NCBI RefSeq assembly: GCF_000204055.1
Contig: NW_006768777.1
Location: forward strand, 696,036-760,035
DNA: 64,000 nt
Origin: Melampsora larici-populina 98AG31
Taxonomy: Eukaryota; Basidiomycota; Pucciniomycetes; Pucciniales; Melampsoraceae
Direction: 5' to 3'
The notes beneath the pieces are model-generated. The model was given only the letters and a program-made list of their open reading frames with translations. It was not told the origin of the DNA and searched no databases. Positions 13,470 to 24,434 of the stretch are shown here, one piece after another; within the stretch, counting starts at the first letter, position 1; the number at the start of each line of letters is the position of its first letter. The position numbers and the translations under genes are program-made.

Positions 13470-13625
13470 TCAAATGGTAGTACATCTATAGAGCACGCAT
13501 ACTTTTATCAAAAAAGCAGGTAAACATGTGACCAGACAAGTAGAGCTCAACACATCAAAGTGAAACAATGGTGTCATTGACGATATCACCGCTTGTTCAG
13601 AAAGCTTACACCACAATCTCCTCCT
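13470..13625 (-). pseudogene. decayed coding fragment, left arm of inverted repeat
   Basis: This minus-strand frame ends in a stop at 13470-13472 and contains EQAVISSMTPLFHFDVL then STCLVTC and FLIKVCVLY. The right-arm fragment at 15137-15277 encodes EQAVIS, FHVL, NTCLVTC and FLIEGCVIY, with its stop at the corresponding place. Conservation of residues and stop between the two diverged arms suggests both derive from the 3' exon of one gene. No start or full exon set is visible, and the function is unknown. Confidence 0.45.
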
Positions 13626-15136
13626 ATTGATCAATAAGAAAAATAAGTATAAATTAGTTTTTATGATCAGATCAAGAAGTATGTCAATTCTACTGACTCT
13701 TTTGTTGGTCACCTTTTTTGGTGGACTCCGCAGAATTCTCTTCATCTCCTTGTTGTCTTTTCTTCTTGGAATGTTCTTGAGGGAGCAAGAGATAGGAAGC
13801 AATAAGAAAGTCATCCAAGGTAAGATTATGACTATGTTATAGGAGACTCACTTCTGTGACCAACCTCTTCCTAGCAGTACCATATTCAAAACAACCAGGA
13901 CTGCTTAGATCAATAGGTTGGAATTGGTTGGGAAACCTAAGACCACCATTTTCTTCTACGGCCTAATAAGAAGAAAAGGTCTGAAAAGGTATCAATCAAT
14001 TTCTATGATGAAATCAAGAATTATGTGAATTCTACTGACTCCTTTGTTGGTCACCTGTTTCAATTTGGTGGACTCCCCAATATTCTCTTCAACTTCTTCT
14101 TGTCTCTTGTTAATGGAATGTTCCTGAGGGAGTAAGAGATAAGAAATCAATCATAAATATGCTCAGATTATGATTATAGCAGGACTCACTTCTGTGATAG
14201 CTCTTCCTTCAAGGATCAGATTTGATACACTGTGAGTTGTATAATAGTAACAATCTAAGCGTAATTTTGAATGATTTATTATCTCTTTCTATCTCCTGCT
14301 CCCTCAAGAACATTCCAAGAAGAAGAGACTGGAAGCAGGTGACAATAATTCTGAGGAGTCCACCAAAAAGGTCACCAACAAAGGAGTCAGTAGAACTTAT
14401 AACATAATTCTTGATCAAGAATTATAAACTAATTCAAATGTTTTCGTCTGATTTTTCTGTAGGAGAACATTGCGGTCTTAGGTTTCTCAACAAGTTGTTC
14501 AAGCATGCTGATTTAAACTGTCCTACTGTATCAATTATAATACTGCAAGGACGAGGTGTCAGTGTTACCAAACTGAGTCTTACTATAATCACAATATAAG
14601 CTGAGTCTTGATGGTTTTCTCATCTCTTTGATCTCTTCCTTCCTCAGGAACATTCCAAGAAGAAAGGACAGGAGAAGTCCACCAAAAGAGTTGACCAACA
14701 AAGGAGTCAGTATAATTCACATGATTCTTGATTTCCATCATAAAAACTGATTCATATGTTTTCTTCTTATCACTTCAATCCGCAGAGGAACATTGCGGTC
14801 TTAGGCTTCCCAAAATTTTCAAACGTTCTGATCTAAGCAGTCCTGTAGACTATAGTATCAAAGATGCTACTGCAAGGAAGAGGTGTAACCGAATTGAGTC
14901 CTACTAAAGTCATGATCTAAGCATAATTCTGATTGCTTTCTTATCTTCTGTCTCTTCGTTCCTCAGGAACTTTCCAAGAAGGACAGGAAGGAGGCGAAAA
15001 GAAATCTGAGGAGTCCACCAAAAAAGTTGACCAGGAAAGGAGTCATTAGAATTTACATGATTCTTGATTTCACCAGAGAAACTGATTTATGACTTTCATT
15101 TCTTATCAGGCCGTAGGACTCAGGAGTAGATTGCGG

Positions 15137-15277
15137 TCTTATTTTTTTGAACAAGCGGTGATATCTTTAAATGGCACTACAATATCTTATTTTCATGTGC
15201 TGGGCAATACTTGTCTGGTTACATGCTGGCATATTTTTTTGATAGAAGGCTGTGTGATCTATATATGTACCATTTGA
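15137..15277 (+). pseudogene. decayed coding fragment, right arm of inverted repeat
   Basis: Counterpart of the fragment at 13470-13625, in the opposite orientation. The frame carries FFEQAVIS, FHVLGNTCLVTC and FLIEGCVIYICTI and ends with TGA at 15275-15277. It is called a relic because the upstream 330-bp units are repeated and diverged and no complete gene can be assembled. Confidence 0.45.
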
Positions 15278-15345
15278 AATCATCAGCATTTATTGAATGA
15301 ACTACCTTGAATTCTCCATCCTCAGCGGTTTTTAAAAATTTGGGA

Positions 15346-16157
15346 ATAGACTCCAGATGCGCCCTGGCACTGTCAGAATGGCTGTTTTTGCTGTTTGTAC
15401 TGGTGTCAACAACTTTGCATACATCTATGTAGTCTTTACTCAGGATACTGATCTTCTCTTAGGCGTGCTGCCTTTGAGTCCTCTATTGACTGATTTCAAC
15501 AATGGTTGGGGTTTTCTAGTCTTTACGCCGTCTGAATCCTACTGTTTCTCTCTGATACTTGAGAGATCAGTTTGACTTCTCCGGCTTGATTGCTTCTATA
15601 TGAGCGGCACAACAAAGACATCACTTGGCGTTTAAGCAAATTAGCAGAGCACATACTTTCGAGATTTGAGCAGAAGTTTTGTAGGTCGTTTTTTGATCTA
15701 CGCGTCCATGCTGAAGTTTCGGGGGCACCATGTTTGCAGAAATGCTAGATACATCACACAGGCCACAGGCCGTAGGGGACCGAGTCTATTACACCCCTGA
15801 AAAAGTCTGCTGGTAGGCATCGGAGTGACTTCTGGTTGCACGCGCTCACCACATTTCACAAGACAATGATAGGATATACAATTTGGTAAGTGAGGAACTA
15901 GACTATCCGGAAATAAAATTACAACAAAGTTTGGATGTCTATTTGATCATTTTGGATTAAAAACTCGGATCATGATCCAATTCTCTGAGAAGAAACACTG
16001 GTCCACAAAACGCTGATGTCAATTGTGGTAGAGAAGAGGACGAAAGAACCGTTGAGATCGATATTCAAGCTTGTGCTGCCATTTTCGCTTGAATTTCTTT
16101 AGTAGACTGAATAGATGACAAAAGAAATAAACGAAATCAATCTTTAGCCACAATCTT
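15346..16157. other. intergenic region, no gene seen
   Basis: Lies between the inverted-repeat array and the 3' end of the THOC5-like gene. A 72-codon frame at 15357-15575 has no supporting feature. The last 100-200 bp are probably the 3' UTR of the THOC5-like gene. Confidence 0.4.
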
Positions 16158-17030
16158 TTACCGTGAGATCAAGAAGAAAGGTTCTGATTGACTGACAATG
16201 ACGAATTGGTCCAACTGTTTTTCAAGTTCATCTAATTTCGCTTTCTTCTCATCGTTATCTTTTGAAAGTTTAACTTTACGTTGTAAAAGTTCTTTCTTCT
16301 CGCCTTCAAACCTGCACAGAATAAGACGAGGAGTTATATCAGCTGAGAACTTGCATTTGAAACAAATCACCAAAAGTGAGTACCTTTTCCGTTCTGCAAG
16401 CTCATATCTTAGCCTTGCCAACATCAGTTCATGAGAGTCACTAGGAACAGGTGTTCCAGAGGCTTCCATCAAGCTAACAAATTCTTCAATTGGATGTATC
16501 GCGATATTCTGATATTCTGATCTGTAGAAAAGATAATTCCAAGCGTAAGGAAAACCGGATTTTAGGCATCAATTTTAAAAATTAACTTACTCAAACTCAT
16601 GACATTTTTTGATTTCTCTTTCAAGATGACGACGTTCATACACCAAATTTTGTAAACCCAAATGAATCGAATCTAATTCAGCACGAGCTTGATTTGTTTT
16701 AGATTTACAATCACCAACAGTTGATGAACTTAAACGATTGACAGCTTTTAAGGTTGCAAAGAGTGAAGCAGCTTCTGGTAAAAGTTCATTGACTGAATCT
16801 GGTTCTGATGAAAGATTTGATGGACCAGCTTCTAGTTTGGAGTTTAAGATTTGGGTGGCAATTGATGCTAATTGAGTGGATATTAGGTTGAGAGTTTGTA
16901 GATGAGATAGTTCAGGTTGGTTCATGTTGAGGTTGAGGTTGATAAATGGTGTGGTAATTTTATTTTGATTGGAATGTTGTTGGTTGGTGCCAACTTGAAA
17001 ATGGTGACTGGCGATCGAGTTTGAAGTCAT
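16158..17030 (-). CDS. THO complex subunit 5-like protein
   Basis: Exons 17030-16591, 16521-16384 and 16311-16158 give 243 aa, with an ATG at 17030 and TAA at 16158. The diagnostic stretch is LVYERRHLEREIKKC followed by IHPIEEFVS, then HELMLARLRYELAERKR. The matching positions of animal THOC5/FMIP have NLLYERxHLxxEIxxC and LARLxxELEQRKxL. The rest is a coiled coil (KKELLQRKVKLSKD ... LDELEKQLDQF). THO couples transcription elongation to mRNA export with TREX. The protein is much shorter than animal THOC5, as in fungal homologues that keep only the N-terminal coiled-coil region. It is divergent from, and shares a short promoter with, the EFL1 gene. Confidence 0.8.
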
Positions 17031-17151
17031 TGGACCGATGAGTGTCGAGTCGGGTCTCCGGATGACATGTTGTGGGCTGGTCGTATGTAAAATATTTCAT
17101 CACCAACAAATTTGGATATTTTGACAGTTTGATCAACATTTCTTCTAGAAG
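17031..17151. promoter_or_regulatory. 121-bp bidirectional promoter, THOC5-like / EFL1
   Basis: The two start codons face away from each other with only 121 bp between them, so both genes must initiate from this stretch or from inside each other's 5' region. No TATA box or named operator is obvious. Confidence 0.5.
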
Positions 17152-20100
17152 ATGGCGACTTCAGCAGATTCAAAACCAATTGTTAACATTCGAAATGTTT
17201 GCATCGTAAGTCTTTCCAATTACCTAGAATATCGCATAATTTTCTGATTACCGACTCCTAACTCTCTTGGTTATAGCTTGCCCATGTGGATCACGGTAAA
17301 TCCAGCTATGCGGATTCCTTACTGGCTGCCAATAACATCATCTCACCACGGCTTGCGGGAAAATTGCGTTACCTTGACTCGAGACCTGATGAACAGGAGC
17401 GTGGTATCACCATGAAATCAAGTGCGGTATCCTTATCTTACAAAATCTTACGCAAGGATTCGGATGGAACGGATCATATGGAAGACTATATCATCAATTT
17501 GATTGATACACCCGGGCATGTCGACTTTACTAGCGAGGTATCTACTGCAAGTCGATTGTGTGATGGAGCTTTGATTTTGGTTGATGTAGTAGAAGGAGTC
17601 TGTACACAAGTGAATCAGTCTTCTTGGTTTGTGAATCTACTCTGTGGTCTTGAAGCTAACCTATGATTCATTTTCAGACTATCAATGTTCTACGACAGGC
17701 ATGGAATGAACAACTCAAGCCTATCCTTGTGATCAACAAAATGGATCGTCTTATTACTGAACTACGTCTCTCACCAACAGAAGCTTATTATCATCTTGTA
17801 CGATTAGTCGAACAAGTTAATGCTGTCATGGGTTCATTTTTTGTAACCCAAAGAATGGAACAAGATTTAAAATGGCGAGAAGCACAAGAAAAACAAAATG
17901 AAGATCCGAATTTAATCAAACCAGAAGAATTTCAAGAAACTGATGATACCGATTTATATTTTAATCCTACCAAAGGTGATGTTTTGTTTTCGTCGGCGAT
18001 TGATAATTGGTCATTTACGATTTCAAAATTTTCTCATCTTTGGTCAAAGAAATTGGGAATCAAAGAAGATAAATTAGAACGTTGCTTATGGGGTGATTAT
18101 TTCTTTGATCAAAAGTCAAAAATGGTCTTAACAAAGAAACAATTGAATGGAAGACCAGGTCTTAAACCGATGTTTGTACAGTTCATCTTAGATAATCTAT
18201 GGGCCGTATATGATGCAGTGATTTTAAACCCGTGAGTTTATTCTGCTTACATTCTCACATGAGATTACTGACGATTCTGAGATCTTTCAAGTGATCTGGC
18301 TAAAACTCAAAAGATCATTAATTCCCTAGAAATCAAAATTCGACCACAAGAGCTTAAATCTAAAGATACTAAAAATTTACTTGGCTCGATTTGCTCACAA
18401 TGGCTACCGATCTCTACCGCGACTTTTAGAACCATAGTGACCAAGATACCTGATCCTATCGCATCACAATCTCTGCGTCTTCCCAAGATTCTCCACCCTC
18501 ACCTCAACGATCTGAATGAATTAGTGGTGACAAATCCGTTGGAAAAAGATTTATATTCAGGACGCGACTCAGATGACGCACATGTAGTGATTTATGTCAG
18601 TAAGATGTTTGCAGTTCCAACCAATGAACTACCGCAGTTTCAAAGAAGGCAGCTTACGGCCAACGAAATGCGTGAAAAAGGTCGACAAGCTCGTGCAAAT
18701 CTCCAATCTAAGCTTGTACAGGTTGATGGAGAAACAGTAGAGGGTGAAAGCGTAACAAAAATCTTACCAGATTCAAGCATTGTATCATCAGCTGTCGCAT
18801 CCCCACCTCCGGTAGCTACGCTTGTAGAGCCTATAGAAAGAGAAGAACCACCCCAAGAACCTCCGAAATCGTCTGTGGAACCACCGATATCAGATGAAGA
18901 CGAAGAATCTCTCATCGGGTTCGCGAGGATATATTCAGGAACCGTCAAAGTCAATCAAAGGCTAACATGTGTTCTGCCGAGGTACAATGAGAAAGATACA
19001 CCAGAAGCACGCAAAGCGAATACCAAAGAGGTTACCATTGAAAACTTGTATATGATCATGGGACGATCACTTACTCTGGTAAATGAAGTTAAAGCAGGTC
19101 ATGTCTTTGGAATTGGTGGTTTGGCTGGAAAGGTTCTTAGGAATGCCACTTTATGTGGTAGACCATTAGCTTCGAATCCGATTGTGGACAATACTAGTGC
19201 TACGATTGCGCCGATGGAACCTCTTTCATTACCGCTCATCAATCTTGCAGGCGTACGGCTTACTGTTAGTCATCATGATCTGTTGCACATCTTGATTTTA
19301 TTGTTCAACAATTTGATTTTGTTTATCTTCTCTATTGCTAGTCAACACCAATGGTTCGGGTCACCCTCGAACCAAAGCAGCCATCTGATATGCCAAAACT
19401 CGTCGAAGGGCTGAAATTACTCAACCAATCCGATCCTTGCGTGGAAACCCTGATTCAAGACACTGGTGAGCATGTGATCTTAACATCAGGAGAAGTGCAT
19501 TTAGAGGTACGCCTTTAGTCGAGATCAGCGATCGAAGTTATCAGCAAACTAGCTGACCTAAATCTTCTACTTCATGATGATGTTGTGGCGATAAGCGATG
19601 CTTGAGCGATTTAAGAGAACGTTTTGCAAAGATCAAGATACACGCCTCCAAGCCGATTGTCCCTTTCCGAGAGACTGCGATTCGTACTACAGGTCAGCTT
19701 TTTATTTCAACAAGTCTATGCCTTCGTTTAATGAGCTGAGATTCCCTATTTATTTCTGATTCTAGAGATGGTACCTTTAAAAAACCCAGATCAACCTCGT
19801 GGTACTGTTTCTGGTTCAGTTTCAAATGGCTTGATAACATACACTATTCGAGCAGTACCTTTACCTGATCAGATCACCGATCATCTGATCAAGTCATCAG
19901 ATCTGATTCGAAACATTGCACCACGTCATCGGTCGGATCAAACGAAAAAGACTTTACCTCTACCTTCCAAAGAAGGAATTGTTTCGACCGATGAAGTAGA
20001 TGACTTACCCCAGACTAATCTAACAGATGTTGATGATATCTCTTCTGTAAAGGCTGGAACAGTCTTTTGGAATAGTCTTGATGAAAAATATCAAGCTTAT

Positions 20101-21359
20101 CATTCTTCTACTAATGATGAAGATTTAAAAGATTTTGTGGAGAAGATATGGGCATTTGGACCTAGACGAACTGGACCTAATGTATTATTAGATCAATTAC
20201 CTCGTTCAAATCGATCGTAAGTGCGTTTTTCAAACACGAGTTGATTGTAGTCTATCATACCTTTACTAAGACGCGTGTTCTCGTTTAGACATAAAGCATT
20301 ACGTACTAAACAACAACCTGATGCATCAGTTGTATCAGAATCATTACCTGACTCAAGTGATCTAGATTCTAAAGATGAAACCAATCCAGCTAGTATAGAT
20401 TTACGTGAATTTGATGAATCGATTGAAACTGCATTTCAATTAACCACCCTCAAAGGACCCTTATGTGCAGAACCATTATCAGGGATGAGTTTTTCAATCC
20501 AAAATTTAGAACTAGATAGGAGCAAAGCTTCTGTAGAATCAAGTAAGTGGGATGGTCATTTGGAAGATCAAGAGTGAAGTGATGATTGAAGTTGGATTTG
20601 TTGGTTGGATTTTGGATCTTTAGTTCGATCTAGATGGTCTCAACTTACTGGAGAGTTGATTTCTTCTTTACAAGAATCGATGAAGAATGCTATGTTGGAT
20701 TGGTCACCACGATTACTTTTGGCTACTTATATATGTGAAATTCAAGCTACAAGTTAGTTTCTTGAATTCCATCCACAATGAATCAAATCCACTGATCTAG
20801 ATAGACTAATTTGATTTGATCATATTCTACCGAAAAAAATCTAGCTGATGTATTAGGTAAAGTATATGCAGTAGTCTCTAGAAGAAAAGGAACGATCATT
20901 TCAGAAGAAATTAAAGATGGAACGACGTTTTATAGTATTAAAGCTAAATTACCGATTATCGAATCATTTGGATTTAATGATGAATTGATGTCAAAAACAT
21001 CTGGGATTGCTTTACCACAATTAATCTTTGATGGGTTTTTAAAGATTGATCAAGATCCATTTTGGATACCTAAGACAGATGAAGAATTAGAAGATTTCGG
21101 TGAGAAGGCTGATAAGGAAAATACGGCTAAAAAGTATATGGAATCGGTTAGAAAGAGAAAGGTTAGTTTTTTAAAGATTGTTTTTCTTCTTTGGGAGAGG
21201 GGAACGGGGTGGTTTTTTTTGTTTTGTTTGGAAATTAGAGTGTCTTGTTGGATTGATTTATTGATGGTTCTTGTTTTTTGAATTTTGGTTTTATAGGGAA
21301 TGTTTGTTGAGAAGAAAATCGTTCAACATGCTGAAAAACAAAGAACATTAAAAAGATGA
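17152..21359 (+). CDS. EFL1: EFL1/RIA1 elongation-factor-2-like GTPase (60S maturation)
   Basis: Eleven exons: 17152-17205, 17277-17609, 17678-18231, 18292-19264, 19342-19506, 19596-19692, 19766-20216, 20289-20542, 20624-20752, 20845-21161 and 21297-21359. They total 3390 nt, giving 1129 aa, close to the yeast Efl1 length. G-domain motifs are present: P-loop AHVDHGKSS, switch region ERGITM, DTPGHVD and NKMD. Later landmarks are [60 protein letters not shown] and [20 protein letters not shown]. This GTPase, with SBDS, releases Tif6/eIF6 from pre-60S subunits in the cytoplasm. Compared with EF2 it has the insertion typical of EFL1 (about 18620-18900, Pro/Ser/Glu-rich). The 3' border of exon 4 could also be the upstream GTACGG; both choices keep the frame. 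Confidence 0.95.
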
Positions 21360-22557
21360 TTCTTGTATAGAACTCATGTCTTCCTCTTTTTTTTTGTTCG
21401 TTTTTTGATCCGTTTTTCTTTTTTTCGGTTAGGATTTGTTTATTGTGAAATAATCAGCATTGATGTTAAAGAGATGCGGTTTGTTTTTATTGAAATTTGA
21501 AATCTTTTAGAATTAGACTAGATCATCTTGGTTTCGAATTGATCATAGTGTAAGTCAAAGGTTTGTACTTGTTCTATAAGCATAAGGCATATTTTATAAA
21601 GAACTTTTATAATGATCAAATCCAAAGTGTGGCTATGTAGTGATCAGGTACAGTGTTGGGTGTAAATTATCCATACCTGGCTCAACATTTCCTAATTTTG
21701 CAATCAAAGCTATAACTGAATTTTAACAAAATTCCTCAAAGTACTTCTTCTCTCTTCTCTCTCTTTTTCAAAAGGTGAACTATTAATTGAATCTTCATTT
21801 GACTTGAACATCTTTTAATATTTTTAAGAGTCATGAGTTTTCATCAGAAATGAGATACAACGTTGATATTTGATTTCACCCAAGACTTTGAAAAGATCTG
21901 GAAAGTAGCTTTTAATTTACAAATCAACTTTGACGATTTTGTTTTGTCTGGGATTGAAATTTTACTGTAAGTTTAGAATCATTCTTGGATCAGAGATTAG
22001 AAATATATCTCTTAAAGGAGTTGATGATCTGATTTGATGAGGAATGATGAGGTGTGTTCATTTAAGCTTAGATGATTTAGTCTTAAGTTTCTCTGAGGTG
22101 TTTAGTTCAATTTGATTTTGATAAATATTCCTTAATTTCTCAGCCTGAATGTTTGTTTTGGATGTTTTGTATTGAATTTATTTTGACGCGACTTCTCGCG
22201 ATCTTTACTTAAATGTTTGAGTCTTCGAAGGGTATCTATCGATTTCAGTGTGAATTTGCATTAAACCGAAACACTTGGTGGTCCAATACTAGAATTGAAG
22301 CACTATGAGATTGAATGTGTTGAACTTCTATGTAAAGGGAATCCTTGATGCTCTTCAAAACTTCACACTGATCTGATCCACTTTTCTCTACTTTTCTACT
22401 TTCTATTTCTTTATATCCTTTGATGAATGTGAATCGTTTAGGTTGTTGTGGTTCTTGAATACATACTAACCATTCCCAACAGTTGAATATCCATCGATTC
22501 ATCATATCGGAAGTTGATTGGATCGTTTGATTCATTCATTCATTTAATTTTAATACC
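21360..22557. other. intergenic region, no gene seen
   Basis: T-rich 3' flank of EFL1 followed by the upstream side of the next gene. A minus-strand frame of 96 codons (22245-22535) starts within 25 bp of the next plus-strand ATG and has no recognisable features. Confidence 0.4.
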
Positions 22558-23199
22558 ATGCACAGTTCAAGTTCTTCATCGATTCCTCAAGTTCAACCAC
22601 CAAGCACTTCATCCATCACACCTAATGTTCAACTTCATCAATCGATTTTAAAACGAAAACGAAACCCAACCGAACTATCAAGTCATTCATCTTCATCATC
22701 TTCTTGGTTTGGATTAGCTTTTCAATTTCCATCAGTGATCAAAAAAGAATTTAATGATTTTGTGAAGACCATCAAGGGTGGTTATTCTCAAGCTATGGAA
22801 GGTAACTTTATCGATCCTAGCCATCATGAACAACTTCCACCTCAATCTTTGATGTCTTCTTCTTCTAATCATCAATCTAAACTCAAAAAATCAAATCCAA
22901 ATCGAAATGAATTCAAAAAATCAAGTCGATCTCAGACTAATCCTTCCTACTCAACCGATCCTCTATCACACTTCAAGAAACCAATCTCAAGCTTTCCATT
23001 TCAAAGATCATCTAATCGAAAGAATAATCAGACTACCAATCCATCAGAACTTATCGATCAACCTACTCCACCTAAAAAATTAAGATTATCACATTCAACT
23101 ACTCAAGCTGGTCATCCATCATCACATTCATCTTGTAGACTCTCAGTTTCAAGTGGACCTACTAGTCCACGTTTACTATCCATCAACGCACAACTTGGT
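22558..23199 (+). CDS. serine-rich basic protein, 3' end unresolved
   Basis: An open frame from ATG 22558 runs to a good donor (GTAAGA) at 23200. The frame itself continues to a stop at 23256, so the 3' end could be either. The product is Ser/His/Pro-rich with basic patches (LKRKRNP, KKLRLSHS) and one more ordered stretch, WFGLAFQFPSVIKKEF then FVKTIKGGYSQAMEG, which could form an amphipathic helix. No known domain is seen. The neighbouring gene at 24435 has the same composition, so this could be its 5' part split by 1.2 kb of DNA. The donor leaves phase 1, which does not join directly to the downstream frame, so they are kept apart. Confidence 0.45.
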
Positions 23200-24434
23200 A
23201 AGATTCCATTCATCCATCACTGTTTCAATTTCTTCTTCTCTCTCTTTTCCTCTTGACCCTGCTTGGTCATCTTTTCAAACCCAAATTCATTCCAACATAC
23301 TCAAAACAATGCGATGTGCCAAAAAAACATTTCTCGGCTTGATTCCTTCAATCGGAATCGAGTTGATGGATTGCTTACCGCGTTTTTTGACCTGAGTAGA
23401 TGCTCTTCTCTTGGTGTCATATCCTACCCATGTGTTCAAAATGGCGTCTTCACATGCTGGTTTTGTACACAGTCGAAAAGGGATTCGTACATATACCCTG
23501 CTTTCTTGGATGATTTATGACCCGGTTCTTCGTGACTTAAGGTGATCTTTCAGGGCAGCTTACCCCGGATGTTCATCATCTTCTGTTGATGAGAACAACA
23601 AGTCTATCATGCTAGCATACATCGAGGAGACACCAGCTTCTATTCGAAGATATCAATGTGTGGCTTTTGACTAGGTTGCTATCCTTCATTTACAAGGTCA
23701 CATGGCCTGACCGTCGCATTCATGCGCTCTCGCTTGGAATTATCGCTTCATCCAGTAGAACATATACAAGGTCATTCAATACTACCGATGCACTTTAGCT
23801 CGTAGCGGGCCGTCTTACGGCAGCAGGCGTGCTTCGCGGCCGCATTATCGGCCGCTCTAAACCGTCGCTTATCAAAGACATTCTGAACTTGCCCCATGCA
23901 AACCTTGAGTGGTGTCGGACGCCATCTCTATCCGGAGAAGGTTACTCAACAATCTCCCAGACCATCCACATGAGGATGATCTGAAAACCTATCAGCGTCC
24001 TTTTTCATTGAGAGTAGGCATGGGTCGCCTACAACCCACTTATTGTCCCCCAAGGATCCAATTTCCCTCATGGTAGATAATTATCCTTGTGAAGCTTGAT
24101 TCCTAAAGGGGCAGTTTGTGGTCTTTGCACCAGATATTTTACTCTTCAAACTCAATTATCTCCTCATAGAAACTTATCAGCACGGGAACATTTGGCTGCC
24201 TGGGTTCAAAAACTATTTTGCGCTTGATATTCTCACGCTGTGGAACCTCCGATGAGCGTACCACCAGAAAATTATTTGTTGTCGACTAGTTTACTTAAAT
24301 AGTTGGCGTCTTTCGTTGACTCTTGAGTGTCACTCGCGCTTTTTCACGACTTCAGTTCTGGCAACATACTTGCATTTGATATAAATCCTTCAACAGTGGC
24401 ATTACATCAATTCTTGTTATTTTAGTCATTCAAT
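23200..24434. other. 1.2-kb spacer, intron or inserted DNA
   Basis: Between two serine-rich genes. It has a short GC-rich patch (about 23805-23870) and many stops in all frames. It ends with a clean acceptor (TTTTAG at 24419-24424) just before ATG 24435. No terminal repeats or transposase fragments were found, so I cannot say whether it is a long intron with 5' UTR or an intergenic region. Confidence 0.35.

Larger units (their letters stand above)
13400..15345. repeat. imperfect 1.9-kb inverted repeat built of roughly 330-bp units
   Basis: The left arm (about 13400-14160) reappears in reverse complement in the right arm (about 14280-15345). The outer parts align over more than 150 bp: for example GAACAAGCGGTGATATC occurs at about 15157 and, inverted, at about 13590. 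A core motif GAACATTCCAAGAAG with a following AGTCCACCAAAA block recurs in the right arm at about 14309, 14648 and 14967, a spacing of about 320-340 bp. Inverted copies lie near 13760 and 14118. The array is therefore two units in one orientation facing three in the other. Transcription through it would give a long hairpin RNA. Origin is unknown; a decayed duplicated gene is the most likely source. Confidence 0.75.

Noticed and set aside
22245..22535. 96-codon minus-strand frame facing the gene at 22558
   Set aside because: No recognisable features and would overlap the promoter of the better-supported plus-strand gene.
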